DNA of 64,000 bases from the NCBI GenBank assembly GCA_002898575.1, contig BEHT01000007.1:23273-87272 (forward strand), given 5' to 3'. The position numbers and the translations under genes are program-made. Shown in pieces: positions 9,321 to 18,601 of this stretch. The notes beneath the pieces are model-generated. The model saw nothing but the letters and a program-made list of their open reading frames with translations. It was not told the DNA's origin and ran no database searches. The stretch comes from a bacterium HR17 (GTDB taxonomy: Bacteria > Armatimonadota > Fervidibacteria > Fervidibacterales > Fervidibacteraceae). Every line of letters begins with the position of its first letter. Positions within the stretch are counted from its first letter, which is position 1.

Positions 9321-9692
9321 TTGGATTGGCTTCTGGTCAAGGGTTTGACGACGCTGAGCAAAGTCGGCTGCTTACCTGTGGAGCAGCGCGTGCCCCAGCC
9401 CATTGAGGTGGACATCGCCTTGCAGTTGGACTTGCGCGACGCGGCGCAAACCGATAGCATCAAGCGGGCGCTGGACTATCGGCAAGTGTGCGAAGTCGTG
9501 CGGGAGTTATTGGAGCGCAACAGTTACAAGTTGCTGGAGACTGCCGCCTACGACATCGCCCAACAGTTGCTGGAACGCTTTCCGCAAGTGCAACGGGTGC
9601 GGGTGGAGGTGCGCAAGCCACACCCGCCTATCCCCGTCCCGTTGCAATGGGCAGGGGTGCAGGTGGAGTTGAGCCGCCATGCCGCATCTTAA
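9321..9692 (+). CDS. folB: Dihydroneopterin aldolase
   Basis: Converts 7,8-dihydroneopterin to 6-hydroxymethyl-dihydropterin in folate synthesis. The family pattern is seen in the start DWLLVKGLTTLSKVGCLPVEQ, the EVDIALQLD strand, the SIKRALDYRQVCEVV helix and the final VEVRKPHPPIP strand. A GTG at 9312 sits directly on the ribosome site GGAGG (9306-9310), so the TTG at 9321 is the better start and gives 123 residues. The last 14 bases overlap folK, which indicates translational coupling. Confidence 0.87.
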   Translation: MDWLLVKGLTTLSKVGCLPVEQRVPQPIEVDIALQLDLRDAAQTDSIKRALDYRQVCEVVRELLERNSYKLLETAAYDIAQQLLERFPQVQRVRVEVRKPHPPIPVPLQWAGVQVELSRHAAS

Positions 9693-10194
9693 ACGACGCG
9701 TCTTTGTGGGGTTAGGCACTAACCTTGGTGACCGCATCGCTAACCTGCGCACAGCGTTGGCGTCGTTGCAGGAGCACGGCATTACCGTGACGAAAGTTTC
9801 AGCGCTTTACGAGAGCGAACCGTTGGGTGTGAGTGAACCGCAGCCCCCGTTTTTGAACGCCGTCGCTGAAATCGCCACCGAGTTACCGTTGGACGCTTTA
9901 TTGGAACGGTTGGAAGCCATTGAGCGACAGTTAGGGCGGACGCAAAAAGGCACCCTCAAACCGCGCCCCATTGACTTGGACATCCTTTGGGCGGAAGGCG
10001 AACGCATGCAAACGGAGCGGTTGACCGTTCCGCACCCGCGCTTGTGGGAGCGAGCGTTTGTGTTGCTGCCGCTTGCAGAACTCGTTGACACGCTGGACGA
10101 CATCGCGGTGTCTGAGCGGGCAAGGGAACTGGCGCGGCAGCAAAAGGTGCGGCGCATCGCTGACCGCTGGTGGCACGAGGCGGAAACAGGGTGA
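9679..10194 (+). CDS. folK: 2-amino-4-hydroxy-6-hydroxymethyldihydropteridine pyrophosphokinase
   Basis: Catalyses the pyrophosphorylation of 6-hydroxymethyl-dihydropterin, the step after FolB. HPPK signatures are all present: FVGLGTNLGDRIANL at the N-terminus, YESEPLGVSEPQPPFLNAV, and KPRPIDLDIL with the metal-binding DLD pair near residue 95, then VPHPRLWERAFVL. Length 171 residues is normal. It overlaps folB by 14 bases, so the two successive enzymes are made together. Confidence 0.94.
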   Translation: MPHLKRRVFVGLGTNLGDRIANLRTALASLQEHGITVTKVSALYESEPLGVSEPQPPFLNAVAEIATELPLDALLERLEAIERQLGRTQKGTLKPRPIDLDILWAEGERMQTERLTVPHPRLWERAFVLLPLAELVDTLDDIAVSERARELARQQKVRRIADRWWHEAETG

Positions 10195-10390
10195 GGGCTC
10201 AGGTGCATCCGTCGGTTTGGTGTGGAAGCGTAGGGCGTGGAGCGGGAAGCCAAACGCCCTCACCGCTGGCAGACGGGGTTGTCTCCGAAGACGCCTGTTG
10301 CTTGGTGACAAAAGCGGGTGGCACAATGTAGGTGGTGGCGGATGGTGGGGCATGGTTTTCGTCCACGATGCTGAGAGGGGGGTGTTGACC

Positions 10391-11611
10391 ATGCCCACTT
10401 TCGCTTACGAGGCACGCGACCGCAACGGGCAACTGCACCGGGGCACGGTAGAAGCCCCTGACCCGCGCCGCGCCTACGAACAACTTCGTCAAAATGGGCT
10501 ATGGGTGACACGGCTTCGCGAACAAACTGACGGGCACCCCAAGTTTGGTGTGACGCCTGTCCATCCCGCACCGCTGGCGGTGTTTTTCCGCCACATGAAC
10601 GGAGCGATGCGAGCGGGCGTGTCGCTCTCCGATGCCTTAAGCATTTTCGCCTCCACAGAACGCCGCTCGCCATTGCGTGCTGCCGTCCAACGCGCCGCTG
10701 ACAAAGTGGCGCAGGGCGTGCCTTTGTCTAAGGCGCTGAAAGAGTCAAGTTTCCCGTTTCCGTCGTTTGTGCTGGCGATGGTGGAGGTCGGAGAGAAGTC
10801 GGGCAAGTTGGAAGAAGTGTTTCGTCTATTAGCCCAGCACTTTGAACGCGAGAACGATTTTCATCAGGAGTTGCGGCGGGCGACGATGTATCCCCGTTTT
10901 TTGGCAGCGGCTGCGGTCTTGGTCATTTTGGCTATCGTCTTCGTGATGCCGACGGTTATGGGCATCCTGCTGAAGGCTAAGGGTGAAGCGGACCCGTTCT
11001 GGGCGCAATACTACGGTTCAGCGACACGCAATACCTTGTCTGCCGCTATCTTGTTGGCGGCACTGTTTGGAGCATGGGCGCTGTGGCGGTTAATAGCCAT
11101 GCAACCTGCCTTCGCACCACTGGTGGAGAGCATCCGGATGGCGATCCCTTGGGTCGGCGCGTTGCCCCGCGCTTTAGCGGCAGCCCGCTTCGCGCGGGCG
11201 TTGGCGATGCTCGTCGGCGCAGGTGTGGAGCTGTCCCGCAGCCTGGAGATGGCAGGCGAGGCGTCGGGTAGCCCCAAGTTGCACGCGGCAACACAGCACC
11301 AGGCTCCCCGTCTTCAACGCGGTGAGCAGCTCTCTGTTGTGTTGGCGGATTTGCCCCTGTTGCATCCGATGGTCGTCCAAGTCGTCATGACGGGCGAGCG
11401 AACAGGCACCGTGGACGAAGGGCTGCAGAAAGCAGCGGAGTTCTTAGAAAACGAAGCCCTGACTTCTATCCGCGCCCAAGCGACCGCCGCCTATTTTGGA
11501 CTGTTTTTCGTGATGGCGATCATCATCGCTTACGCAGCCGCTCGCTTCTGGATGTCTTGGTATGGCGGCATGGTGGAGGCAGTGGACAAGTTCATGGGCG
11601 TTGACCAGTGA
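10391..11611 (+). CDS. Type IV pilus/type II secretion inner-membrane platform protein (PilC/GspF)
   Basis: Platform protein that works with the assembly ATPase to build pilin fibres. It begins MPTFAYEARDRNGQ, the usual N-terminal strand region, and has two T2SSF domains, each with a GVSLSDAL or GVELSRSL helix and a GEKSGKLEE or GERTGTVDEG motif. Three or more membrane helices lie near residues 170-190, 215-235 and 370-390. Length from ATG 10391 is 406 residues, normal for the family; GGGGGTG precedes the start. No PilB/GspE ATPase is next to it. A second, shorter paralogue overlaps its stop codon. Confidence 0.9.
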   Translation: MPTFAYEARDRNGQLHRGTVEAPDPRRAYEQLRQNGLWVTRLREQTDGHPKFGVTPVHPAPLAVFFRHMNGAMRAGVSLSDALSIFASTERRSPLRAAVQRAADKVAQGVPLSKALKESSFPFPSFVLAMVEVGEKSGKLEEVFRLLAQHFERENDFHQELRRATMYPRFLAAAAVLVILAIVFVMPTVMGILLKAKGEADPFWAQYYGSATRNTLSAAILLAALFGAWALWRLIAMQPAFAPLVESIRMAIPWVGALPRALAAARFARALAMLVGAGVELSRSLEMAGEASGSPKLHAATQHQAPRLQRGEQLSVVLADLPLLHPMVVQVVMTGERTGTVDEGLQKAAEFLENEALTSIRAQATAAYFGLFFVMAIIIAYAAARFWMSWYGGMVEAVDKFMGVDQ

Positions 11612-12645
11612 GTTGGGGAGGGCAGACAACGGTCATGGGCGTAGAACCCCAACGCCTTTGGGTCACTTCACCGGCGCCGCAGGGGTTTATCTCAAGGCTA
11701 TCGGAGGTGGCACAGCAGACATACCAACGGAAGGCGATTAGCACCCTTTGCCGATACTTGGGCAACGCTGTCAAGGCGGGTATCACCCCTGAAGACGCCC
11801 TCGCTGCCTTCCGCAAAGCCTGTCCCTCTGAAGCGGTGGCGGTTTTCCGCGAGTTGGAAGGGGTGCTGCGTCAGCCGCACTTTTCACTGTCACACGCGTT
11901 GTTAGCGGTCGGCGGCAATGTTTCACCCGTGTTTGTCGCTCTGGTGCGTGCCGGTGAGCGACATGGACGATGGGACTATGTCTTGGGTGCCCTGGCGGAA
12001 TACACCGAGCGTGAATGGGCATTGGTTTTTAAGCGGCTGAGAGCGGTTGCCGCTGTAACGGTTTTGTTTGCGGTAGCGCAGGCGCTCAACATTGTCTATG
12101 CGGCAGTGCTAAGCAGTGGCTTAGGGCTGAAGGTGCTTTTGCTCGCGGCTGGGCTTATCTTGGGGCTAAAAGGTTTGCGCAAACAAATCTCTGTGGTGGC
12201 GACACAGAAGTTACTTGCCAAGCGCCTCTTGGCCCATGCCGCTTACACTCTGGGACTGCTGCTGCAGGCGGGCGTGCCGCCGTCGGAAGCGTTGGAAGTG
12301 ATAGCGGAAACGGTGGGGTCGCAGTTGTCCGACTTGGACAAAGGTATCCGCGAGGTTGCCGGGCAGGTGCGTCGGGGAATGAGCCTCAGCCAAACCCTCA
12401 GCACGGTGCCTGGCGTCCCCCACGAAATCATCCAAGCCGTCGCGTTGGGCGAACGGACGGGCACCGTTGACGAGCATCTGCAAAAAGTCGCGGTAGCATT
12501 GGAGCAAGAAGCCGAATCGGCAGAGCAGCGGTGGGTGATGGTGTCGGTGGTCACCTCTTATCTCGCCGTCGGGTTGCTATGGGTTTTCATCGGCATTGTG
12601 GCGTTGGTCGGGTCAGTGCTGTTGCTTTCGCCGTTGCGCCGCTGA
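11608..12645 (+). CDS. Second, shorter PilC/GspF-type protein
   Basis: Paralogue of the gene before it, overlapping by four bases (GTGA). It has two T2SSF-like halves: an AVKAGITPEDAL and RAGERHGRWDYVL half, and a LQAGVPPSEALEVI and GERTGTVDEHLQ half. Hydrophobic helices lie near residues 150, 175 and 315-340. At 345 residues it lacks the N-terminal segment found in the first protein. The pair probably forms a heteromeric platform for assembly of the DUF1559-type prepilins that this lineage uses widely, such as the one at 54806; that link is inference. Confidence 0.82.
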   Translation: MSWGGQTTVMGVEPQRLWVTSPAPQGFISRLSEVAQQTYQRKAISTLCRYLGNAVKAGITPEDALAAFRKACPSEAVAVFRELEGVLRQPHFSLSHALLAVGGNVSPVFVALVRAGERHGRWDYVLGALAEYTEREWALVFKRLRAVAAVTVLFAVAQALNIVYAAVLSSGLGLKVLLLAAGLILGLKGLRKQISVVATQKLLAKRLLAHAAYTLGLLLQAGVPPSEALEVIAETVGSQLSDLDKGIREVAGQVRRGMSLSQTLSTVPGVPHEIIQAVALGERTGTVDEHLQKVAVALEQEAESAEQRWVMVSVVTSYLAVGLLWVFIGIVALVGSVLLLSPLRR

Positions 12646-12650
12646 GGCGA

Positions 12651-13475
12651 TCAACGGTGTGGGCGGTGACGGTGCGTGGGGTGAAAGCGCCGGTGGGACG
12701 GGCGCAAGCGGTCGCTTTTTTCTTGGTGGAAGAACCGCTGTAGGGCGTCTGTCGTCACGACAACGCCGGCGACGAACCCCAGCCCTGTGCTGGCAAAGTC
12801 GTCCCACGGCAGTTGAGCGATGATGTTCCGCCGCATTGAACGCAGCCAGGGCACCAAGAGGTTGAAGGGGTCGGCGACAAAGGCAAACGGAGCGCCCTGC
12901 GGGCTGTGTGTCAATTCAGCGAACAGGCGCTGCGCATCGCGCGAGACCAAGATGCGGCGCTTTTCGCGCAAAATCTCCAAGGCGTCAGCGGTTTGGTCGC
13001 CGTGAATGTAGTCCAGCAAAGTGTGGTAGGCTTCGTGAGCGTGAGGGAACCAGCGGGCAACTGCATCTGCCGCTAACCGCAATGCTTGAAGGGTCTCTGT
13101 CTCCTCAGGGGCGCGGTGGATGCGCAAGCACCATAGCGCGTAAGGGCTGAGCCTCTCCCAGCCGTCGCTGCCCAAGACCAGCAACGGTGCAATGTAGCAG
13201 CTGGACAGGACAAGAGCATCCCGCACTTCGGCGGAGATGTCTGGCGACAACTCGGTAAAGACTCGTGCCGTGCTGCCGTGCGGGTAGTTGATGGGGGTGC
13301 CGATGTCACGCCAATGGGCGGCGCGAGCGATCACGGCTGGCGGCAACCCTAACTGCGTCGGTTGGAAATGGCGTCGCAACCAGCGTAGCCCCAGTTCGTT
13401 AACGGTGTCGTCATGGACGGCAGGAAACACGAGAACTTGGACGCTCTTAAGTAATGCCAAGTAAGTGTGCAGCAC
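12651..13475 (-). CDS. Hypothetical protein
   Basis: A 274-residue protein I do not recognise. It has no signal peptide. A region near residues 75-130 is rich in small and hydrophobic residues, and a segment near 235-250 (GLGFVAGVVVTT) is hydrophobic. The C-terminus is His/Arg-rich (RPSHRRFHPTHRHRPHR). It converges with the PilC-like gene, whose stop is only five bases away. Codon use resembles its neighbours. The start ATG at 13475 follows no strong ribosome site. Confidence 0.55.
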   Translation of the reverse strand: MLHTYLALLKSVQVLVFPAVHDDTVNELGLRWLRRHFQPTQLGLPPAVIARAAHWRDIGTPINYPHGSTARVFTELSPDISAEVRDALVLSSCYIAPLLVLGSDGWERLSPYALWCLRIHRAPEETETLQALRLAADAVARWFPHAHEAYHTLLDYIHGDQTADALEILREKRRILVSRDAQRLFAELTHSPQGAPFAFVADPFNLLVPWLRSMRRNIIAQLPWDDFASTGLGFVAGVVVTTDALQRFFHQEKSDRLRPSHRRFHPTHRHRPHR

Positions 13476-13532
13476 GCCGTGTCACCTATCCAAAGACGGA
13501 TGGCTGGGTTTACAAGGTTCGGGCGTGCCTTC

Positions 13533-14087
13533 TCAACGAAGGCCGGCTTGTTGGATGGCTTTCTCCAGCGCCTTTGGGTCATCGGGCAACCCTTCAAAAG
13601 TGGCGACGATAACGCCTTTGCTGTTGACGACATAAATGGTCGGCAGCCCTTCAATGAGGAAACGGTTGGCGACGGTGGCTTTTGGGTCCAACCCGACGAG
13701 GTAGGGCGTCCGATGCTCACGGACAAAGGGAGCGACCGACGCCCGACCGTCCTCGTCGATGCTGATACCCAACACGACTAACCCTTTGCCGCGATAGCGC
13801 TGATACAGTTGGGTCAGCCACTTGCTGGCGACATGGCACGGTCCGCACCAAGTTGCCCAGAAGTCCAGCACCAGCACCTTCGGCTGCAAAGTTGTGTTGC
13901 CTTTGCGATCTTTCAGGCGCATGGTCAACCGCCCTTTTTCTACGGCGACACTCGCAGTTTTGCCGTCCAACAAGGGTGTTTGGAACGACGGGATGGTCTT
14001 GCCCTCTTTCAAAGCGGCTCCCGCGCAAAAAGCAAACATGGCAGTGACGACCAGTGTCCAGAAGCGAAAAAGATATGTGTGCGACAT
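13533..14087 (-). CDS. TlpA/ResA-type thioredoxin-fold protein, exported
   Basis: A signal peptide or anchor covers residues 1-25. The thioredoxin domain follows with VLDFWATWCGPCHVASKWL near residues 72-90 and the cis-Pro in EGLPTIYVVNSKG. It likely keeps protein thiols reduced, or acts as a peroxiredoxin-like reductase, outside the membrane. Unlike the homologue at 43120-44541, the active site is an ordinary WCGPC. The start has AAAGGAGGTCG just upstream. It is divergent from the hypothetical gene at 14219, across a 131-base gap without clear motifs. Confidence 0.88.
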   Translation of the reverse strand: MSHTYLFRFWTLVVTAMFAFCAGAALKEGKTIPSFQTPLLDGKTASVAVEKGRLTMRLKDRKGNTTLQPKVLVLDFWATWCGPCHVASKWLTQLYQRYRGKGLVVLGISIDEDGRASVAPFVREHRTPYLVGLDPKATVANRFLIEGLPTIYVVNSKGVIVATFEGLPDDPKALEKAIQQAGLR

Positions 14088-14218
14088 CTGACGACCTCCT
14101 TTGAAAGCAGGACATCTGCAATTTGCTTCAACTCTATTGTGGCAAACATCCGCGTGATCGTCAAGGATGACGCAACGGTGTCCGTTGCGCCATACTAAAA
14201 GGGCTGGAGGCGTGTAGG

Positions 14219-14656
14219 ATGATAGACTGCACGATGCCTCATTTTGCCCTTGTGCGTCTCGGTGCCCTGAAACCTTTCGGTAACTGGTTCATTCTCCGAC
14301 AAGCCGACGGGGTAATGCTGCGCGCGCGAAAGTTATTGCCTGAAACAGTCACCGTTTACGGCTACGCGGGGTTGAACGAGGAGGGGAAGATGGAGTTTGA
14401 ACCTGCAGGAGCTGTCGACGAGAGGCTGCTCCGCATGGCAGAAGAGTTTGTGCAGCGCTGCAACGCGGAGAGTGACCCCTATCTCTATGCCCTCGCATGC
14501 GCTGCGCAACCATTAGACCCCGACGAGGCACCGATTCGGTGGTTAGAGGTGAACCCGTTAGACGGCAGTTTTGTCGTTCACTCTTTACTGGTGGAGGTAG
14601 AAGGCGGGGAGCGGATGGTGGTAGCAGCTCACCAAGTTGAGTGGAAGGAGGAGTAG
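14219..14656 (+). CDS. Hypothetical protein
   Basis: A 145-residue soluble protein with no recognised domain. It is acidic, with alternating beta-like stretches, and the end (VEVEGGERMVVAAHQVEW) looks like a final beta hairpin. An ATG at 14234 (MPHFALVRLG) is an equally good start. It ends three bases before the creatininase-family gene, so the two are almost certainly co-expressed, and this context is the only hint to its role. Confidence 0.6.
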   Translation: MIDCTMPHFALVRLGALKPFGNWFILRQADGVMLRARKLLPETVTVYGYAGLNEEGKMEFEPAGAVDERLLRMAEEFVQRCNAESDPYLYALACAAQPLDPDEAPIRWLEVNPLDGSFVVHSLLVEVEGGERMVVAAHQVEWKEE

Positions 14657-14659
14657 CCG

Positions 14660-15451
14660 ATGCGACCGTGGTGTTTGTCAGAGGCAACGCTAAAATCCGT
14701 GCGGCAGCACACCTTTGAAGTCGCCGTGCTGCCCGTCGGTTCCTGCGAACCGCATGGTCTTCATTTACCTTATGCGACAGATACCTACCAAGTCACCGCT
14801 ATTGCGGAGAGCGCATGTGCAAAGGCGTGGGAACGCGGCGCTAAAGTCGTGCTGCTACCCACTATTCCCTACGGCGTGGAAGCCAACTTGATGGCTTACC
14901 CGATGACCATCCACGTGCGTCAAGACACGCTCAACACGCTGATACGAGACATCGTGGCGTCTTTGGAACAACATGGCGTTCGTAAGCTGGTCATCCTTAA
15001 CGGGCACGGTGGGAACGAGTTTCGCGGCGGCATCCGCGATTTGTTCGGGCAAACGCAGGTGTGGATATTTTTGGTGGATTGGTGGAAAATCGCCCGCGAT
15101 GAACGGCGCCGGCTTTTCGACACGCCCGGAGAGCACGCCGACGAGGTGGAAACGAGCCTTTGCTTAGCCATCGTGCCTCATTTGGTGCGCATGGAAGACG
15201 CTGATGACGGCGCCATACGCCCGTTTCGGTTCGCCGCTTTGCAAGAGGGATGGGTATGGACGACGCGCCCGTGGGACCGTGTGACGCGCAACTCAGCATA
15301 TGGCGACCCGCGCAAAGCCACCGCTGAGAAAGGTGCCCGTTACATGGACATCATTACGGACCGCCTCGCGGACTTCCTCGTCGCTCTCGCACAGTCACCG
15401 ATAGATGAACTCTTCCCGTTCGTCGCCAGATTCGTTGAGGCAGGGAGATAA
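14660..15451 (+). CDS. Creatininase-family amidohydrolase
   Basis: Metal-dependent amidohydrolase of the creatininase/FAPy deformylase/MftE family. The metal-binding and catalytic motifs are visible: PVGSCEPHGLHLPYATD near residues 25-41, ILNGHGGN near 113-120 with the ligand His, and GEHADEVETS near 153-162. Length is 263 residues. Members cleave creatinine, formamidopyrimidines or peptide precursors of cofactors, so the substrate cannot be fixed here. No mycofactocin or riboflavin genes are adjacent. Confidence 0.88.
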   Translation: MRPWCLSEATLKSVRQHTFEVAVLPVGSCEPHGLHLPYATDTYQVTAIAESACAKAWERGAKVVLLPTIPYGVEANLMAYPMTIHVRQDTLNTLIRDIVASLEQHGVRKLVILNGHGGNEFRGGIRDLFGQTQVWIFLVDWWKIARDERRRLFDTPGEHADEVETSLCLAIVPHLVRMEDADDGAIRPFRFAALQEGWVWTTRPWDRVTRNSAYGDPRKATAEKGARYMDIITDRLADFLVALAQSPIDELFPFVARFVEAGR

Positions 15452-15564
15452 CCGCCAAAAAATTGATCGTCAAAAACGACGCGACCAAAACGCTCCGGTT
15501 CGTGGAACCGCCGCTGGCGGGGGACTATGCGAGAAGCAACCGTAGCGCCGCACCGTCCTTAGAT

Positions 15565-16266
15565 TTAGCGGTTACGATTGAACTGCAAATCAAACTGTGT
15601 CGCATAGACAGCGGCTTCGGTGCGGTTGCGTAAGTTAAGTTTTCGCAAGACCCGGCTGATGTGTTCTTTAACGGTGCCGGGTTTAATGCCTAACCGATAG
15701 GCAATTTCCTTGTTACTGAGACCTTGCGCTAAGAGCGCCAAAATGTCCCGTTCGCGAGCGGTCAACAATTGGGGAGGGGGCAGAGGTTGCGAGATCAACC
15801 GAAACAACCCCTCAGTGAACTCCCTTTGGATCCACGGTCGCCCTTCCTGCACCGTGCGGATTGCCAGCAAAAAGAGGTAGGGGTCACTTTCTTTGAACAA
15901 GTAGCCCAAGGCCCCTGCCTGAATAGCACCTGCAAGGTATTCTGGGCTCGTGTAATGAGCGACGACCAACACTTTCGCCCCGCACAAGTTGCGCACTTGG
16001 CGAATGACCCGAAAATTGTTGGGACGGGCAATGGCGAGGTCCACGATGACCAACGACGGACGCGTCTGTTGCGCGAGGCGCAACACCTCTTCACCTTCGC
16101 GCGCCGTGCCTACCAGTTCAATGCCCTCTTGTTGCTCCAAAAAAGTTTTGAGACCAAGCAAAAATAGGGGGCAACTATCGGCGATCAACACCCGCAGCGC
16201 AGTGAGTAACTGATGTGGGCGTGAAGGCAAACGGGTGCGAGTGCGTTCCTGCGTTTGCATCGTCAC
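15565..16266 (-). CDS. NarL/FixJ-type response regulator
   Basis: The receiver domain covers residues 25-140, with the phospho-acceptor Asp in LVIVDLAIA and the conserved Lys in LGYLFKESD. The LuxR-type DNA-binding domain near residues 168-225 has LTARERDILALLAQGLSNKEIAYRL and GTVKEHISRVLRKL. No histidine kinase lies beside it, so it is an orphan regulator in this window. GTG 16266 and ATG 16260 are both possible starts after AGGAGG. Its target is unknown; the 108 bases to the next gene carry no obvious operator. Confidence 0.9.
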   Translation of the reverse strand: MTMQTQERTRTRLPSRPHQLLTALRVLIADSCPLFLLGLKTFLEQQEGIELVGTAREGEEVLRLAQQTRPSLVIVDLAIARPNNFRVIRQVRNLCGAKVLVVAHYTSPEYLAGAIQAGALGYLFKESDPYLFLLAIRTVQEGRPWIQREFTEGLFRLISQPLPPPQLLTARERDILALLAQGLSNKEIAYRLGIKPGTVKEHISRVLRKLNLRNRTEAAVYATQFDLQFNRNR

Positions 16267-16374
16267 TTTCGCCTCCTTTGGGACTCACCTCTACAGACTG
16301 CTGATGGAAATATCGGCAATCCCCCTATTTGGCTTTATGACAAAAGTCACAAGGCTTTCGTGCCCCAAAAGAGG

Positions 16375-18591
16375 CTACGCCCAATCCACGGCAACAATTT
16401 CATGGTCTACGACCTGTGGCACGGTGACCGTGAGCGTGGCGGCATGGTGTGTCACCGCCGGCTTCCGCCCACTCCGCAGAAGGCGTATGCGGCGCGGCTG
16501 GACCCCAGCGGGCAAGTGGATATGCACCTGCTGTGCGCCAACGGGCACAAAGTCCGTAACTGGTCCGCCAAACAGGTTGGGGGTCGTAAGGTTAACGAGG
16601 TGGACGGTGAGCCCCCTTGCCTGCCGCCAGACAGTGATGTCCAGCCAGCCTCCACCGTCCACTTGAACGGGCAGCGGAACATCCCGACGCACCCACGCGA
16701 CGGCGTTCAAGAGCAACCGCTTGTGGTCGGGCAGGCGACTTCGCCAGTAAGCGGCGTCTATGTCCATCGCCAGGAAAACCGTTCGCCCGTTTATTTCACG
16801 GCAGAAGACCGTCGCCACATCGGTGCGCTTGGGGTCGGGGTAAACCTTCTCGGGCGGATGGACGGGATAAGAGGGCACAAAGGTCAACAGCGGCGTCGTC
16901 CCTGCCAGGGCGGTGACTCGCGATAAGTGTGCCGCTCCTGGCAACACATCCGTGTCGCCGAACTCCTTTAAGAGCGGGTGAGACCGGTTGTGGAGGTCTA
17001 TGCGTAGGTAGCAATGCCGCAGGGGAGGTGGTGGGTCCTCCAGACGCTGAACGCCCCACAGTGCCCCCCACCGTTCCTTTGCCTCCAACTCGCCCCATAA
17101 GGCACGGGCACCCGCCTCGCAGCAGCCAACAAGTCCCCCGCCGCCGGCGACAAACGCCGCGAGGGCATGAACACTTTCGTCCCGTAGACAAGTCTGGCTG
17201 GGCAGAATGACGACCCGATAGCGGTGCAGCCTTTCCGCCGTGAGGTTCCACTCAGGCAGCAGGTCAAAGGGCACGCGTCCTTCTAGCAGCGCCTGATACC
17301 AACCGTTGAATGCCTCAACGGGTGACGGGCGCAATCCCATCCAAGTCGATAGCCAAAAAGTCGGTGGGGACCACACCAGCGCGACATCCGCCAGCGATTC
17401 CTCATTGCGCAAGTAGGGTTCAATGTCCGCCAACCATGCGAAGTAGTCGGCGATGGCTTCCTGCCACCGGCGGTCATAAAGTTCCGCCCCTAAGACATGC
17501 CACCACGCTCGTTGCCCATTCGCCACCGCTTCCGCGAAAAAGAGGGTGAGTTCGGCAGGCGGTTTAGCGGTGTGTCGCATCGGCGGTTCGCCTGTTTGCC
17601 AGACGCCGACAATGCGCAACACCGGTTTACCTTCGGCGACCGCCGTCATCACCTTACCGCACCGCCCCGAGACCCAAAGGGGTTCCCCAGCGCGCCGTCC
17701 TTGGGAGTCATCGTTGAGCAACTCGCCCAACTGGACAAACCGGTCCCAGCGCAACCCTGTCGCCAAACTGCCGTGGGAGTTCCAGACGAACACCGCACTG
17801 GGTTTCAAGCGTTTGGTGTGGTCACGCCAAAGGATCTGCACCTCTTCTACGCTTTCCTGCACGAAGGTGACGAACGCTCGCCACAGTGGGTCGGACGGGT
17901 CAGGGTGTTGGGGGTAACGGTCATGCCCGCGTTGGCGCCACCGCTCCCGACAATGCGGGCAATAGCAGACCATGGAGAGATCTGGCGGTCCGCCCCCAAT
18001 AGGCGGCCACCCGTTGGTGAAAAAGCCGTCCACATCGTAGCGCTCCATGATCTCGGTCATGACAGCGGGCACCCACTCGCGGTGGAAAGGCGAGTTCCAG
18101 CAGGTAGAGTAGAGCACCTCGTGCTGCGCCAAGGGGGTAGCGGAGAGGAACTGTGGCTCTTGGGCGGTCGGGGTCGCTTGTCCCCGTTGGCGGGGTCTAC
18201 CCTCAGCATCCGTCAGAAACCAGTCGGGGTGGGCGCGATACAAGTCCTCGTGCCCCCAGTTGGGGTCCAAGCGCGCCAGCACCCGCAGCCCCAGTTGCCG
18301 GGCTGCCGCCACCAACTCGCCAAACACATCCTTGTCTCCCAAAAACTTCGCCCGCCGATGCAAAGGGATGCGCGTCGGGTAGTAAGCGACACCGCCACCC
18401 GCGTTGATGGTTACCCCTTGCACCTTCGTCCGCTGCCAATAGTCCCGCCAAAACGCTACATCCAGCGTCAGCGGGTCGTCCTCCTTCAGGTTCACCTGTC
18501 CCCACCGCATCACCGAAGCGACCCAGCTTTCGTCCCGCACGCTCTCATGCACCTCCTTCCGACAGCGCCCACGCTTGCTGTATTGCTCCAT
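16375..18591 (-). CDS. Putative glycoside hydrolase with GH42-like trimerisation domain (GHL6-like)
   Basis: A 738-residue cytosolic protein. Residues 25-330 look like a TIM-barrel of the hypothetical glycosyl hydrolase GHL6 group, with VDGFFTNGW as a barrel strand and a small Cys pair (CYCPHC). Residues about 430-640 resemble the beta-galactosidase trimerisation domain (VVILPSQTCL, LAAFVAGGGGLVGCCEAG, NGRTVFLAMDIDAAYW). A C-terminal beta domain follows. It has no signal peptide. The gene lies 10 bases downstream of thiO on the same strand. Substrate is unknown; a role with fucosides or galactosides would be a guess. Confidence 0.75.
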   Translation of the reverse strand: MEQYSKRGRCRKEVHESVRDESWVASVMRWGQVNLKEDDPLTLDVAFWRDYWQRTKVQGVTINAGGGVAYYPTRIPLHRRAKFLGDKDVFGELVAAARQLGLRVLARLDPNWGHEDLYRAHPDWFLTDAEGRPRQRGQATPTAQEPQFLSATPLAQHEVLYSTCWNSPFHREWVPAVMTEIMERYDVDGFFTNGWPPIGGGPPDLSMVCYCPHCRERWRQRGHDRYPQHPDPSDPLWRAFVTFVQESVEEVQILWRDHTKRLKPSAVFVWNSHGSLATGLRWDRFVQLGELLNDDSQGRRAGEPLWVSGRCGKVMTAVAEGKPVLRIVGVWQTGEPPMRHTAKPPAELTLFFAEAVANGQRAWWHVLGAELYDRRWQEAIADYFAWLADIEPYLRNEESLADVALVWSPPTFWLSTWMGLRPSPVEAFNGWYQALLEGRVPFDLLPEWNLTAERLHRYRVVILPSQTCLRDESVHALAAFVAGGGGLVGCCEAGARALWGELEAKERWGALWGVQRLEDPPPPLRHCYLRIDLHNRSHPLLKEFGDTDVLPGAAHLSRVTALAGTTPLLTFVPSYPVHPPEKVYPDPKRTDVATVFCREINGRTVFLAMDIDAAYWRSRLPDHKRLLLNAVAWVRRDVPLPVQVDGGGWLDITVWRQARGLTVHLVNLTTPNLFGGPVTDFVPVGAQQVHIHLPAGVQPRRIRLLRSGRKPAVTHHAATLTVTVPQVVDHEIVAVDWA

Positions 18592-18601
18592 GACTACACC
18601 C

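Noticed and set aside
12701..12720. Possible terminator after the second PilC-like gene (T run at 12715)
   Set aside because: The only stem is four or five base pairs with a very short loop, too weak to call.
13533..14087. A fourth selenoprotein in the TlpA-like gene
   Set aside because: The active site is an ordinary WCGPC and the frame has no internal TGA.
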